This document shows positions 21,549 through 31,733 of a DNA stretch of 64,000 nt, piece after piece; the first letter of the stretch is position 1; each line of letters begins with the position of its first letter. Below the pieces are notes generated by a model. The model worked only from the letters and a program-made list of their open reading frames with translations. It was not told where the DNA came from and did not search any database. Position numbers and translations under genes: made by a program. This stretch comes from Diaporthe sp. PMI_573 (lineage: Eukaryota > Ascomycota > Sordariomycetes > Diaporthales > Diaporthaceae), in NCBI GenBank assembly GCA_021399435.1, contig JAJTUP010000009.1, positions 372,001 to 436,000 of the forward strand, in the 5' to 3' direction.

Positions 21549-24500
21549 TCAGAAGGCCCACTCAATGTCTTCAAATACCCTCCCTCCCCCTGGTACCCGG
21601 GGCTTACCATCACGCAAAAGCCTTATTATCATCTCACCATGTTCCTTATTTCCTGCAGCTGCCTTGAGAATATCTTCTGTAACTTTGACTTCCTCGCCTT
21701 GTTGATCAAGCAAAAGCCATATTATCCTCTCACCATATTTCTCATTTCCTGCGGCTGCCTTGAGAACATCTTCTGTGACCTTGAATTCTTCTCCTTGTTG
21801 ATCAAGCAAAAGCCTTATTATCAAATAACCATTTTCCTTATTTCCTGCAGCTGCCTTGAGAACATCTTCTGTAACTTTGACTTCCTCGCCTCGTTGATTA
21901 AGCAAAAGCCTTATTATCCTCTTACCATATTTCTCATTCTCTATGGCTGCCTTGAGAACATCTTCTGTGACCTTGAATTCTTCTCCTCGTCGTTTAAGCA
22001 AAAGCCTCATTATCAAATAACCATTTTCCTTATTTCCTGCAGCTGCCTTGAGAACATCTTCTGTAACTTTGACTTTCTCGCCTTGTTGATCAAACAAAAG
22101 CCTTATTATCCTCTCACCATATTTCTCATTCCCTGCAGCTGCCTTGGTTTTGTTGAACAAGAGTTGGAGGCTATTATGTCCCTGCTGATCTGCCTCCTCA
22201 ATTAGATCTTCTGTGATCTCAATGTTGTCCTGAGGATGATCCTTGATAATCTGAATCACATTTCCGCCCTGCTCCTTCACAGCCCTAATAATATCACTGG
22301 TGATCTTGACTTTGCTCCCATGCCGGTTGAGGAGTAACTTGAATGGTTCTGGCCCCTTGTTTGCTATGTCTTGAACAAGGTCCGAAGTGATCTTGATGTT
22401 AACTCGACCAGGCCGTGACACCAGCTGAGCTATATCCATACCATTATCGTGCAAGGCCTGTACGGTTTCTGGAGTAACGGTCACGCAGCCTTGCCTCTCT
22501 TCGAAATACGCAGCCTTAGCGATAGCTTTCATATCCGAATCTCTGGGAACAACTCCAGGCACAACTTCTTGAAATGCAGAGCTGGCCTCAAAGTAATGCA
22601 TCAGGGTCGATTGTGTGCACCAAGTGTAGTTAACGACGGCTTCTGAAAGAGGAACTGTTGGGCTTTGCCTCTGAATGAATTCTTGCACATCCTCAAGACC
22701 CGCCCCTGATAGGACCATTTTCTCAAGGGCAATGGCGGAAAGATTTGGGATCCTCCTCTGCAGGTCGGCAATGTTCCACCGGCTGAAGGTAGTAGGTTCG
22801 ATCCTGTCACCAAACAAAAAGGCTACAATCTCCCTCACAAGAGCCTCTTGTGTTTTGGTGTAATCTGCCGTAATCCAGCCCATGGATTTCCAATCGGAAG
22901 CGAGGCCCATGAGCGCGTACAGCCTATCGCGAGGATCACTCGCTCGGCTCTCTCTGAATTTCCACAGCAGGGTAGAGATATTTGGCTTTTGTGCCCACCA
23001 TGAAGAATTCCTTGATGGACCTGGCATAATATCAATGATTGCCTGGCATTGGCTGTCTGGCTGGACACCGAGGAGTGCTGGCGCCATGGCAAAGGCCTTT
23101 GCGTCGACCCAGCCCCAGATACAGCCAATGGAAGCTTGTCTGGCTCTAGCCACTTCCTGCAGAATCCAGACGCGACGAAACCACGGGTTGGTCATCAGGG
23201 ACTTTAGCTCTGACGGATAGTCATAGGCTTGTTGGCCGTCCTGAGCCAGTTTCCAGTGAACGGACCACATAGGATCGTCCAGGGGCCAATTCTCCCATGC
23301 CTCAGGCGGAACCTTCTCCTCGAAGCTTTTGAGCAACGAAATGAGAGAGCCAGCAATGTATCCAGCGTCTCCTAGCCAGAAAAGGACCCTAAAGGCATGC
23401 TCATAAACCTTGGTCATCCATCCAACCTGATGCCCTCGTTCTTGGATATTGCTTTGGTCAATGCAAATAGCATCAATCCAAATTGTGCGATCTTCAGTAT
23501 CGTATCTCAAATTCTCCAGAGCTTTGAGCAGGTTTTCTGTGATGAAAAGCACTTTGCCATCCACGGTGATCATGTTGCGTAATCTTGGCCTTTCTCCCCA
23601 GCAGTATGACAGTGCCTCATATGAATCAGAATTCAGATCTTTGTGATTGCCATCCTTAGTCTCGTCTTCTCTGTGATCCTTCTCCTGTAGGTATGACTGA
23701 AAAAGTTGGCAATGAATTGGGTCGTTCTTGGAACCTTTTTCCAGGCGAAGGAGTCGAAATCCTGGTCGTTCCAGGTCGAATGGCTTGTAGTTATAAAGAT
23801 TTGCCAGAGGAGGCTCGAGGCCAAGTTTGGCTGTGTCGATACGTCGAGTCAAGCAACTAAGATACGAAATGACCTGGTTACAGACTTCGGCTGACGGCAA
23901 GCAGGACTGTTGACTCCCAGTGTAATTGGTGATACCAGCCACAACCACCAGTAAGTGGGACTTTATGCCTGCTGCAGTGGTGTCGAAGCATAGGATTCCA
24001 TTCTCTTCCCTGATGCGTTCAGCCAGAGCCTCGTCATCCAGGGCCTGGGTCGATGACGCGATCACACCACGGAAGACCTTTCGCTGAAGTTGAAGACGGC
24101 CAGCTTGATGGCTTTGATTGGTTGGATGAGGGCAAGTTAGTCTGCCTTCAAGGATTCGCAACCAGTCTTCACGTCCTTTCTCACTAAGGGTGCCCTCGAT
24201 TGCCATTGAAACAGCTCCAGGGAGGTGTTTTGGTTCGAAAGTCGTAACGAGGCGGCGCTGTTGTCTGGTTTCCATGGTGTCGAAGTGAATGACGCCACTT
24301 TGCAGGTTTGTTCTAGTTCCAACCACGACACTGCCTACACGAGCAGTCCCTTTTTCTGGCGCAGTTGCCTCAGGATTCACTAAGAATCCTGCTCGAACGG
24401 ACGGGAACTCTTGCTGCAGGTTGTCGACGATATCTTTCATGTCCAGGGGTTTGGTAGCGGGACTCCTACTTGCAGCAACAACATAGTGTTGTCCAACCCT

Positions 24501-24632
24501 GCCAGTGCTGTAGGTCATGTTCAGAAGCACAGAGTGATGATGACCATGGTGCTCATCGAAGAAGGAAGTAGCAACTGTGAGGTGATCAGGGGAGGATAAG
24601 ATCCAAGCGATGTTGCATTTATCATGATCCAT
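21549..24632 (-). CDS. PNP-like / HET domain / tandem-repeat fusion protein
   Basis: Single-exon 1027-aa protein; the ATG at 24632 (MDHDKCNIAWILSS) is preferred over upstream non-ATG starts. Residues ~4-260 resemble the PNP_UDP nucleoside phosphorylase-like domain of fungal NLRs (CNIAWILSS, YSTGRVGQH, ARVGSVVVGT, CFDTTAAGI). Residues ~335-520 are a HET domain (YEALSYCWGE, IWIDAICIDQSN, WFRRVWILQEVARA, DPRDRLYALMGLASD). The C-terminal ~300 residues are short helical repeats, the last five or six being near-identical 32-residue units (VTEDVLKAAAGN), like DUF7104-type repeats. HET proteins mediate heterokaryon incompatibility. No NACHT or NB-ARC is present. The usual GIGGG and ME-AAG signatures of active PNP are altered, so that domain may sense rather than catalyse. 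Confidence 0.85.
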   Translation of the reverse strand: MDHDKCNIAWILSSPDHLTVATSFFDEHHGHHHSVLLNMTYSTGRVGQHYVVAASRSPATKPLDMKDIVDNLQQEFPSVRAGFLVNPEATAPEKGTARVGSVVVGTRTNLQSGVIHFDTMETRQQRRLVTTFEPKHLPGAVSMAIEGTLSEKGREDWLRILEGRLTCPHPTNQSHQAGRLQLQRKVFRGVIASSTQALDDEALAERIREENGILCFDTTAAGIKSHLLVVVAGITNYTGSQQSCLPSAEVCNQVISYLSCLTRRIDTAKLGLEPPLANLYNYKPFDLERPGFRLLRLEKGSKNDPIHCQLFQSYLQEKDHREDETKDGNHKDLNSDSYEALSYCWGERPRLRNMITVDGKVLFITENLLKALENLRYDTEDRTIWIDAICIDQSNIQERGHQVGWMTKVYEHAFRVLFWLGDAGYIAGSLISLLKSFEEKVPPEAWENWPLDDPMWSVHWKLAQDGQQAYDYPSELKSLMTNPWFRRVWILQEVARARQASIGCIWGWVDAKAFAMAPALLGVQPDSQCQAIIDIMPGPSRNSSWWAQKPNISTLLWKFRESRASDPRDRLYALMGLASDWKSMGWITADYTKTQEALVREIVAFLFGDRIEPTTFSRWNIADLQRRIPNLSAIALEKMVLSGAGLEDVQEFIQRQSPTVPLSEAVVNYTWCTQSTLMHYFEASSAFQEVVPGVVPRDSDMKAIAKAAYFEERQGCVTVTPETVQALHDNGMDIAQLVSRPGRVNIKITSDLVQDIANKGPEPFKLLLNRHGSKVKITSDIIRAVKEQGGNVIQIIKDHPQDNIEITEDLIEEADQQGHNSLQLLFNKTKAAAGNEKYGERIIRLLFDQQGEKVKVTEDVLKAAAGNKENGYLIMRLLLKRRGEEFKVTEDVLKAAIENEKYGKRIIRLLLNQRGEEVKVTEDVLKAAAGNKENGYLIIRLLLDQQGEEFKVTEDVLKAAAGNEKYGERIIWLLLDQQGEEVKVTEDILKAAAGNKEHGEMIIRLLRDGKPRVPGGGRVFEDIEWAF
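21600..22150 (-). repeat. 96-bp coding tandem repeat with 192-bp higher-order period
   Basis: Direct repeats within the HET gene encode about six 32-aa units. They alternate between an EKYGERIIRLLL type and a KENGYLIIRLLL type, so the true repeating block is a 192-bp dimer. Several units are almost identical in DNA, indicating recent unequal exchange or gene conversion. Confidence 0.85.
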
Positions 24633-25568
24633 TGTAGAGTGAGGCAACGTAGAGCGAGCCCTTTGACCGATGTGATAGGGGTGTGAAAGATTTGCAGACA
24701 ATAACTTGTATTGTGAAGGGGAATCAGGCGTGATATGGTTGGTGTATGTCGATGAACAGAAGAAGGGCGCAAGGGTGGTGACCAAAGAGAAAAGGTTACA
24801 GAAGGAGATGTCAACTCTCTCGACTGGATGGGTTTAAATAGTCATTCAGCGCGACCAATAGCTTTCCAAATAGTTGGGCTTTATGAGGCTGTGTTGGGTA
24901 TGGATGCATATGAGTCGTTTAGCGAGCTAATTATGAGCAGCCCATGTGACTCGGAACCTGAAAGTGTGGTGGTACAACAGGCTGCAGTCTGCACTTTGTA
25001 GCTGCTGCAAGTGGCTTGGTTGCTCAAGTTCCACAATAAACCAGATGAGGTGCATAATTAGTTCCCCATTGAGTGTCGTCACACGTCAACCAGGCGGAGG
25101 ACTCCGGCACGTGCACCTGCCCGCCAAAGGCGCCTTGCTAGGTTAAGTCCTGGCTTCTGTGCCTTGATCTACACTTTTTATTATTATTATTTCTTAATCA
25201 AATCTAGCTGTGACCATCTCTGTTTGACGATACTTGCTTGCCGTTGTTGTGCCACGCTGGCTACCCTTAGAGAATAGCTGTGTCGTATTTATGTAGGCAA
25301 CTCCCTAAACACATTCTCATACAAGGAGTTGGAAGTTCTCATTTTATAGTAAAGAGTCCCTTTACTCAATATTGAACTCCCTTCTAGAGGCTGGAAGGGT
25401 CAGTCTATACCTAGGTACACATTCATTCCTTTTTATTTTTCTCTTGTCCCTTGCATCTCGCCAGATGACGCCGTTACAGTCACACAACGGTCTTCTTCTA
25501 TTTACCTTCGACCTGACCTGCAGGTACTAACAGTCGAGAACTTGAAGTGCTACCAGCATTGAGATATA
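24633..25568. other. HET gene upstream region / GT2 downstream region
   Basis: 936 bp holding the promoter of the HET-domain gene and the 3' side of the GT2 gene. Part is AT-rich (25170-25200). Nothing coding is supported. Confidence 0.5.
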
Positions 25569-27113
25569 TTATCTCAGTGGGGCGTCGACAACAATGTTGC
25601 GGCCAGCCCATGATAGATCCCAAAATGTAAGAAGAGCCCACAGTTTGATCAAGCTGTGATAGTAGGCAAAAAGGATGTAGAATGGGAAGAACAGCAGATC
25701 GCGTCGCTCACGGGAAAAGTATGTGATCAGCTTCACCATCTTGCTACATACGATCCAAATAAGCAAAAGCCAGATGCTGGTCCAACTCGACTCGCTTACG
25801 TAGTCAGTGTAATACAGCAGGTACACCAACAGGGGATCGATGAGAAGTGCAAAGTTGAAGAAGGACGCCAAGTAGATCGAGTATACGGAGTATGGTTGGT
25901 TGATCCACACGTGTGGGATTTTGAGAGCCGCCGGGTTTGATCTCCATGTCGTCCTCGCCCAGCGCAGGCACTGTGAAAAAAAGCGCGGGAACTCACCAAT
26001 GGGGGCGATATCGATGCGGGCATTCTCGTCATATTGAAACTTGACGCCGCCTCCCTGCTTCAAAACCCATCGTACAATGAAGTTATCATCGTCTGCTGCT
26101 AACGGGCCCAGTTTGTTGAGGAAGAAGCGCTCGTCAGTGTAGCCAATTCTGAAGTTCAGGTCTTGGACAATGGCAGTGCGGACCACGTTGGTGCGGCCCG
26201 AAATGACAAACACCCCGCCGCTGATGGCATTTTGGGCGCGGCACTCGAAGTTGTGGCGCTCGAGATACAGGCAGCCAATGAAGTTCCAGAATGAGGCGAA
26301 CAGACCGGCATCCCGGGTCCGTCGGACACGCTTGTTAGTACCGACGAGGCAAATGTTTGGGTCCTCGAGCGGAGCAAGGGCTGAATCGAAGAAGCGCGGG
26401 CCCCAGATGACGGTGGCGTCGACCATGCATGTGAGTCGTGTTTGGATCAGGGGGATGACGGTATCAATCTGGCGTCGCTTGTTCGGAGCATTCGTGTGGT
26501 GGACCTGAATGTTAACTGTAGGAAACTCATTGCGGAGATAGTGCAGCGAGTTGTCAATCTCACCACGCATCTCCTGACCTACAGCGATTACAAATAGATA
26601 GGCAGGGTTGTTGACACAGATAGACCATGCGCAGTTGATAAATGCTTCGTTGTTCTCAACAGTCGGAATGAGCACTGATACGTCTCTCGAGGTATAGGAG
26701 GGGCTAGCCGGAATGGGGCTTGGCTTGTAGGTGAGATAACTGACAATGTCGACAGCAAGCCGAAAATAGCGGAATAAGAACAGGGACCAGAAGGCAACTG
26801 TGGCGTTGACAACCATCTCGCCGAGGCCTACAACGGCGAAATTACCAACGAGCAGGAACGGAAGAATGGTGAGGGCCGCTGCAGCGACAATAAGGAAGCT
26901 GATTGATGCTAGGACGTATACGAACCAAGAGGGCCGAGTGGGAGTCGTAAAATACTTGTATATGTACCAAGAGGGCTGATTAGGAGTCAAGCAATTTGTA
27001 CAGACATTGTAGACTCGATATTCTCCGTTCATAAACTCTTGTAGAGGGCGAGAGACTCTGCAAGCAGGGCAGACTGCCGATGCATTCCCCCTGGGCATGT
27101 TCTGTAGGTCCAT
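25569..27113 (-). CDS. GT2-family polysaccharide synthase with N-terminal CxxC pairs
   Basis: Predicted 514-aa membrane glycosyltransferase of family 2 (hyaluronan/Cps1-like). The first ATG is at 27113; the frame extends upstream only to non-ATG codons. The N-terminus has CPAC and CTNC separated by 23 residues (residues ~14-44), like a zinc ribbon. Two TM segments follow (FVYVLASISFLIVAAAAL; AVVGLGEMVVNATVAFW), then the GT-A core with DVSVLIPTVEN, MVDATVIW (DxD region), TDERFFLNKL and the QCLRWARTTW (QxxRW) motif, then C-terminal TM segments. It probably extends an extracellular polysaccharide from a UDP-sugar; the sugar is unknown. An upstream exon cannot be excluded. Confidence 0.85.
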   Translation of the reverse strand: MDLQNMPRGNASAVCPACRVSRPLQEFMNGEYRVYNVCTNCLTPNQPSWYIYKYFTTPTRPSWFVYVLASISFLIVAAAALTILPFLLVGNFAVVGLGEMVVNATVAFWSLFLFRYFRLAVDIVSYLTYKPSPIPASPSYTSRDVSVLIPTVENNEAFINCAWSICVNNPAYLFVIAVGQEMRGEIDNSLHYLRNEFPTVNIQVHHTNAPNKRRQIDTVIPLIQTRLTCMVDATVIWGPRFFDSALAPLEDPNICLVGTNKRVRRTRDAGLFASFWNFIGCLYLERHNFECRAQNAISGGVFVISGRTNVVRTAIVQDLNFRIGYTDERFFLNKLGPLAADDDNFIVRWVLKQGGGVKFQYDENARIDIAPIGEFPRFFSQCLRWARTTWRSNPAALKIPHVWINQPYSVYSIYLASFFNFALLIDPLLVYLLYYTDYVSESSWTSIWLLLIWIVCSKMVKLITYFSRERRDLLFFPFYILFAYYHSLIKLWALLTFWDLSWAGRNIVVDAPLR

Positions 27114-27888
27114 TTCGTAGAGTAAAATGTTTGATTTTCCGAACTGCTTGTGACGCCAGGTCTTCGCAGAATATTGAGATAAATGACGTAGGGGTTGTTG
27201 AGGGGTCTGTGTCACGTCAATCGGCAAGGCAGATAAATGCTGTATGGTGTGTATAGACTATTTGTATTCTTTGAGTTCCTCTACTAAGCCGGAACGACAA
27301 TGAGTGTCCTCAAAGGACAATGGACAATGTATTCTATAGACAATTATGGTGAGATTCGCTATGAAAGGCTTTGGACAGTGACTTTCCAATCTACTTCTGC
27401 AAACCAGTGTTCTGTCAGCTGTTGTATATGTATTTAGGTCATTTGCAAGCGTGTTTACGTGTCGTTTACCATTTGCATGTCCTTTGATATTTACCAGGCT
27501 CGGGACGAATTGGTTCTAAATATAGACATTGTTAAGGTATGATAGGCCTTTCTTGCTTTGTTGAATATATGACATGCAGCCGTGTCTTTTTTAGACATCG
27601 TTGCAAGTCTCAAAGGACAAAAGGCACGTAAACACGGCTTCGACTGCTGGGCAAAAAACACGAAGTAGCATGGCACAAGAGCCGCCCGGGCAGCAAGTGA
27701 GATCATGGGGCAGTTGGGAAGAATTATCGTAGGACACACGAAGCTTGGAGGGGATAGGTGCTGATGACCCAGTAGCAGTGCTTCAAGTAGTTAATAATGG
27801 ACAGGGGGCTTGATAGTTCATCTTCGACCTCGACAAGCTGACTACTCTTATTGCACCTTACGCCCTTTCTCAGATTATCTACGTCACC
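27114..27888. other. intergenic region
   Basis: Divergent spacer between the GT2 gene and the ankyrin pseudogene. No gene-like frame is visible. Confidence 0.5.
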
Positions 27889-28785
27889 ATGGCAGACGAG
27901 GAACCTCAATTTATAGGTCTTTTCTCATCATAAAAATCATCTCCACGAACAATTAAGTCCCCAAGCACAGCTATAAGTCATTGGTGGAAATCAATCACGG
28001 GCCAAGTTGACATTTCAATTAGAACCACTCGTCGCAGATTTTACATCTGGAAATGAGAGTACAGCCAGCGAAGCCTTCATGGCTGCTGTCGCTCACTCAG
28101 ACGCTGTATAAGTCATAAAGGCCGTGCAAGACAGCGGTTTCAATGTGAACGCCCATAACGGCTATCTTGAGACGGTGCTCCACGCTGCCGTCGGGACCAA
28201 CGATGAACTAGTCATTTATCTCCTCGCTCAAGAGGCAGATCCAAACTTTTACTACCAAGGCACGTCACCACTCAGCAACGCAGCCGCAGACCGGGAAGTG
28301 CGGCATCAATACTCTCTAAACTCCTTACACGTGGCGCCAAAATGGAGCAGGGCCCGGCCTTGCACTGGGCCGCAGCAGCGAGCTCATTCATGAAGGCAAG
28401 GATATTGCTCTCGCACGGCATGGACGTCAAGTCGTTGCGAAAAGGCCCTTGTGACGGGGTGGGAATGGCAAAAGGTACTGCACTGCACGAGGCGGCCGGG
28501 GCACACTACGCGGAGGCGAAATACCAGAGGCGAAGTCCGCTGGAATGGGATCCGGATGAGCAGGCGCGCCTTGTCAAGTTGCTCCTCGATGCGCGCGTGG
28601 ATCCACAGGCCAAATATGATCGGGGAAGGCCGGGGGGCTGGGTGGTCAATGGACCTGGCTTCGAAGAGTCCATGTGCAAGAAATTGACGAAATCTGAGGG
28701 AGCCACGTTTAACGATGACGAGCATCTAGAGTGGATCGTGTCAATACTCAGAGGCGTGGGAAAACGACACGCTCGGCATGTGTAG
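27889..28785 (+). pseudogene. ankyrin-repeat protein, broken
   Basis: Ankyrin-type repeats are visible across two frames: GYLETVLHAAVGTNDELVIY and EADPNF in the first, ALHWAAAASSFMKARILL and then ALHEAAGAHYAEAK in the second. The N-terminal part contains an in-frame TAA at 28108-28110 (AFMAAVAHSDAV, stop, VIKAVQDSGF) where CAA would restore the repeat. The frame shifts by one near 28290-28300. A plausible original start is the ATG at 27889. With both lesions it cannot give a full-length product, so I call a pseudogene; a sequencing error could explain the shift but not both. Confidence 0.65.
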
Positions 28786-29033
28786 ATGTTTGTGAGCATT
28801 GACAGTGATGAATTTTAATATCTACCAGAATTGAAAGGCCTATATACGTTGGCGCCTATTTGCAAATGACCGAATTCCGTCTTTCCAGCGCTAAAGTCTG
28901 CCGTGTCATATTCCCATCGGCGAATAGATATACGGCACAGTTGCGCAGATCTACCTCTATCAAGGCTCTTTATGTACGAAAGAAGGGAAATTCGAAGGTT
29001 CTTTTCCTACTGCAGTCCTATGCGGCCTACCGC

Positions 29034-30957
29034 TTACAGGCACTGAGAGTAGTACTGGTTGCTGACCTGGCAAGTGCTTCCAGACGCACAGCAGGTGGCA
29101 CCAGCCCAGCCCTGGCCACCGCACTGTCCCCACTTGGCCGCGCAGTTGGTACCCGGCGCAGAGGTGGTCGGGTTCGAGGCGGTTGTCGTGGTCCGGGTGG
29201 AAGTGGTGATGGTGGTCGACGACCTGGTCGAGGTGGAGACCCCGCTGGTGCTGGACGAGGAGCCCCCGCCGCCGCCGCCCGGAGCGTTAAACGTCGAGCC
29301 AATGGGGCCGAACTTTATGTTGGAATAAGCGACGTTGGAGTTGGGGAATTGTGCCTCGACCTCGACCGGGACGCCGGAGCTCGTCGAGCAGGAGCCGCGG
29401 GCGGCGCCAGGGGAGCCGGCCTTGTCGACCGGGAAGGTCGAATCGAGCCACAGCATGTTTACCGCGTGCTGGAGAGATATTTGGTCAGCATAGGATCCTT
29501 CAAGCGAGAAGCAGTGGGCTGTGAGAATGGGGCCCTTACGTCGTCCCAGACAGAGAGCACGAGCACCATGGGGGCGGCGACAGCCTTGCTCATCTGGGCG
29601 AGACCTCCCCTCTGGGCGAAGATGTCGATATCACCGAAGGCCTTCTTCTGCGCGGTGCAGTAGTCGGTGGTGATCGAGTTACCCGGGTTGCTGGCGACAT
29701 TTGACTGAGAGTTCTCAAAGACCTTGCCGTTCTGGACGTAGAACCGCTTGATCTCTCCTAGGTTCCCGTCGCTGCCCTTGAGGAACTGGGTGACCACGGT
29801 GAGCTTCTTGGTGGTGTCGAGGGTGAATCCAGAGCCCGGACCCTATAGGATTCTGGGTCAGTAACAGACACAGTCATATCAACGGAAGTCTTCGGGGGTA
29901 TGGGGGCACAGAGAAGAAGTCGACATACGTAGAAGGTGGTGTTCTGCTGGCGGTAGGAGTTGAAGTCACACCCATCGGGGTCACAGGTTCCGGCATATCG
30001 GTCGGTGGCGAATGTGCCTCCACAGTTCTCACCTTCGCATCGCTCCTGGCCGACAGTGCCGCAGGGGTGAGGAGTGTATGCTGTGCTGATCGAGTTGGCC
30101 TCCCAGATGTCCATTTCGCTGCAGCATGAGCCATAGTTGCCATGGCCCGCATTGGGGTCGTTGGTAGAGGCGCCCCAGCCTTCAGCATTGGCCTAAATTG
30201 AAGTCAGATAATGTCTTCTTCGCGGGGGAACCAGGGGTGTCCGAGAGTAGACTCACTTCGCCATTGATGAACTTCAGGTCGCGAGGGCACTGAGAGTCAC
30301 AGTATCCGGTACCGTACTTGGCACCGGCCTTGTTGGAAGGGTACTTGGAAGCACCACCGTCCTGGTCCATGGACACGAAGTACAGGGCTCCGTTCAAGCC
30401 GCAAGGCAGGTTGCTCACATCCACGTCGAAGGTGAACTCGTTGCCGAGCAGGGTGAACATCTGGTACTTGGTGTCTGACTCCATGAGGTAGGTTCGAGAA
30501 CCGATGTTGGTGCCGGATGCCTTGGTGACGAACTTCAGGTTCAGGGAGTTTCCTGAGGTGGTAATGCCATAGGTGCCGCTGTAGTCTGAGCCATCCACGC
30601 AGCAGTTCGTCGCGCAAGCTACGTTGTCCGAGCATATGGTCTTGTTCCATTCATTTCCTGAATTATGCAGTCATTATTACTGTCTATCTTCACACCGTTC
30701 CCGCTGGGCTGAGGGAAACACCATGTGGAGGGGGCTCTTCAAGGCTTACCAGTGTAGCAGTTGGTATATCCGGAGGTAGTGTGAACCCATCGCCAGTTGG
30801 CGTCGATAGTCACGGAACCGGCAACGTTCGTGCAAGTACCACCAGCTGCGCACTTGGCCCAGGTCAGGGGAGGATGAGTCTCCGCCGTCAGGCTGCAAGC
30901 TGCCTGGGCTGATACCGTGGCCACAAGGGCCGAGATGGACGCAAGTTCGCGGTACAT
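29034..30957 (-). CDS. cbh1: GH7 cellobiohydrolase (reducing end-acting) with CBM1
   Basis: Secreted cellobiohydrolase of 536 aa that releases cellobiose from the reducing ends of cellulose. Exons (minus): 30957-30750, 30657-30257, 30192-29929, 29842-29540, 29468-29034; the sum is a multiple of three. Order: signal peptide ([19 protein letters not shown]), GH7 catalytic domain beginning [14 protein letters not shown], active site [12 protein letters not shown] with the nucleophile Glu, Asp and acid/base Glu in ExDxxE spacing, then a Gly/Ser/Thr linker and a C-terminal CBM1 ([21 protein letters not shown]) ending YYSQCL. Length is typical of CBM1-bearing family members. Upstream it has a TATA box and CreA-type hexamers, consistent with glucose repression. 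Confidence 0.97.
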
Positions 30958-31058
30958 GGTCGTGAAGTTCTGGGGTGGTGAGGGACAAGGAGTCGAGGCT
31001 GGAGCTTAGTGATCAGACTGGACGAAGCTCTGGAGATGTTTGGAGCTGGACAAACACT

Positions 31059-31068
31059 CTTTTATAAG
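31059..31068 (-). promoter_or_regulatory. TATA box of the cellobiohydrolase gene
   Basis: On the minus strand the sequence TTCTTATAAAAG lies about 105 bp upstream of the ATG at 30957, a normal distance for a strongly induced fungal cellulase gene. Confidence 0.6.
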
Positions 31069-31201
31069 AATTTTGACGCACAGAAGCCTCAAGTCGAGAC
31101 GCGGAGACAGGTTCCGGAGAAATCAACATAGCCTAAGATGCCAAAGCCTTCGTGAACTCACCACGGCCCGTGGCTCAGGGCGACGCTATCCGAGCGTCCA
31201 C

Positions 31202-31733
31202 GCGGGGCCCCACGGGGGCTGGATCATCGTGACCCTTCATCCCTAGTCTTTCCTGAAATGAGGCAAGTAATGACGGTTCGCGGGCCGTGGAGTGTGGTCG
31301 AGAAGGGAAGCTAGTGTTTTCTGGGGGTCACACGGAGTGTACCTGGGATTCTGTTGAAATGTCTGGCCACTGCTGCTCGGCAAACGGCTCTAACGCTTGC
31401 TCATTCCCGCAGAAGCAACCTGATGATAGGAAAGTGACGCGCCGTGGAGGAATCTGTCTAGATTCTCAAGACCGAGGTCTAGTTGGGGGCGAGAACGCTG
31501 GGCAAAACCAGGGTTGTCACCTCCATCAGGTGGGTCAATACCTGGTAGAGTCGTACAATAATAAGCCATGCAAGAGGGAGCCTGGGCAGCTCCTTGAAGC
31601 CGAGCATGCTACTCTTCCAACGGGTGCTAGACCGGAGAAGATGTGGGATGTATAGTACCAGATGATAAGTTAAGCTTAACAGGTCTGATGAGGCTCTGAA
31701 GGCATGGGGCGGTACCGGGCTGGTCGTCCGGGG
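31202..31733. promoter_or_regulatory. candidate CreA/Cre1 sites upstream of the cellobiohydrolase
   Basis: Four matches to the carbon-catabolite repressor consensus SYGGRG: GCGGGG at 31202-31207, GTGGGG on the minus strand at 31208-31213 (a back-to-back pair), CTGGGG at 31321-31326 and CCGGGG at 31728-31733. Paired sites are the functional arrangement known for Aspergillus CreA and Trichoderma Cre1. Occurrence by chance in GC-rich DNA is possible. Confidence 0.4.
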
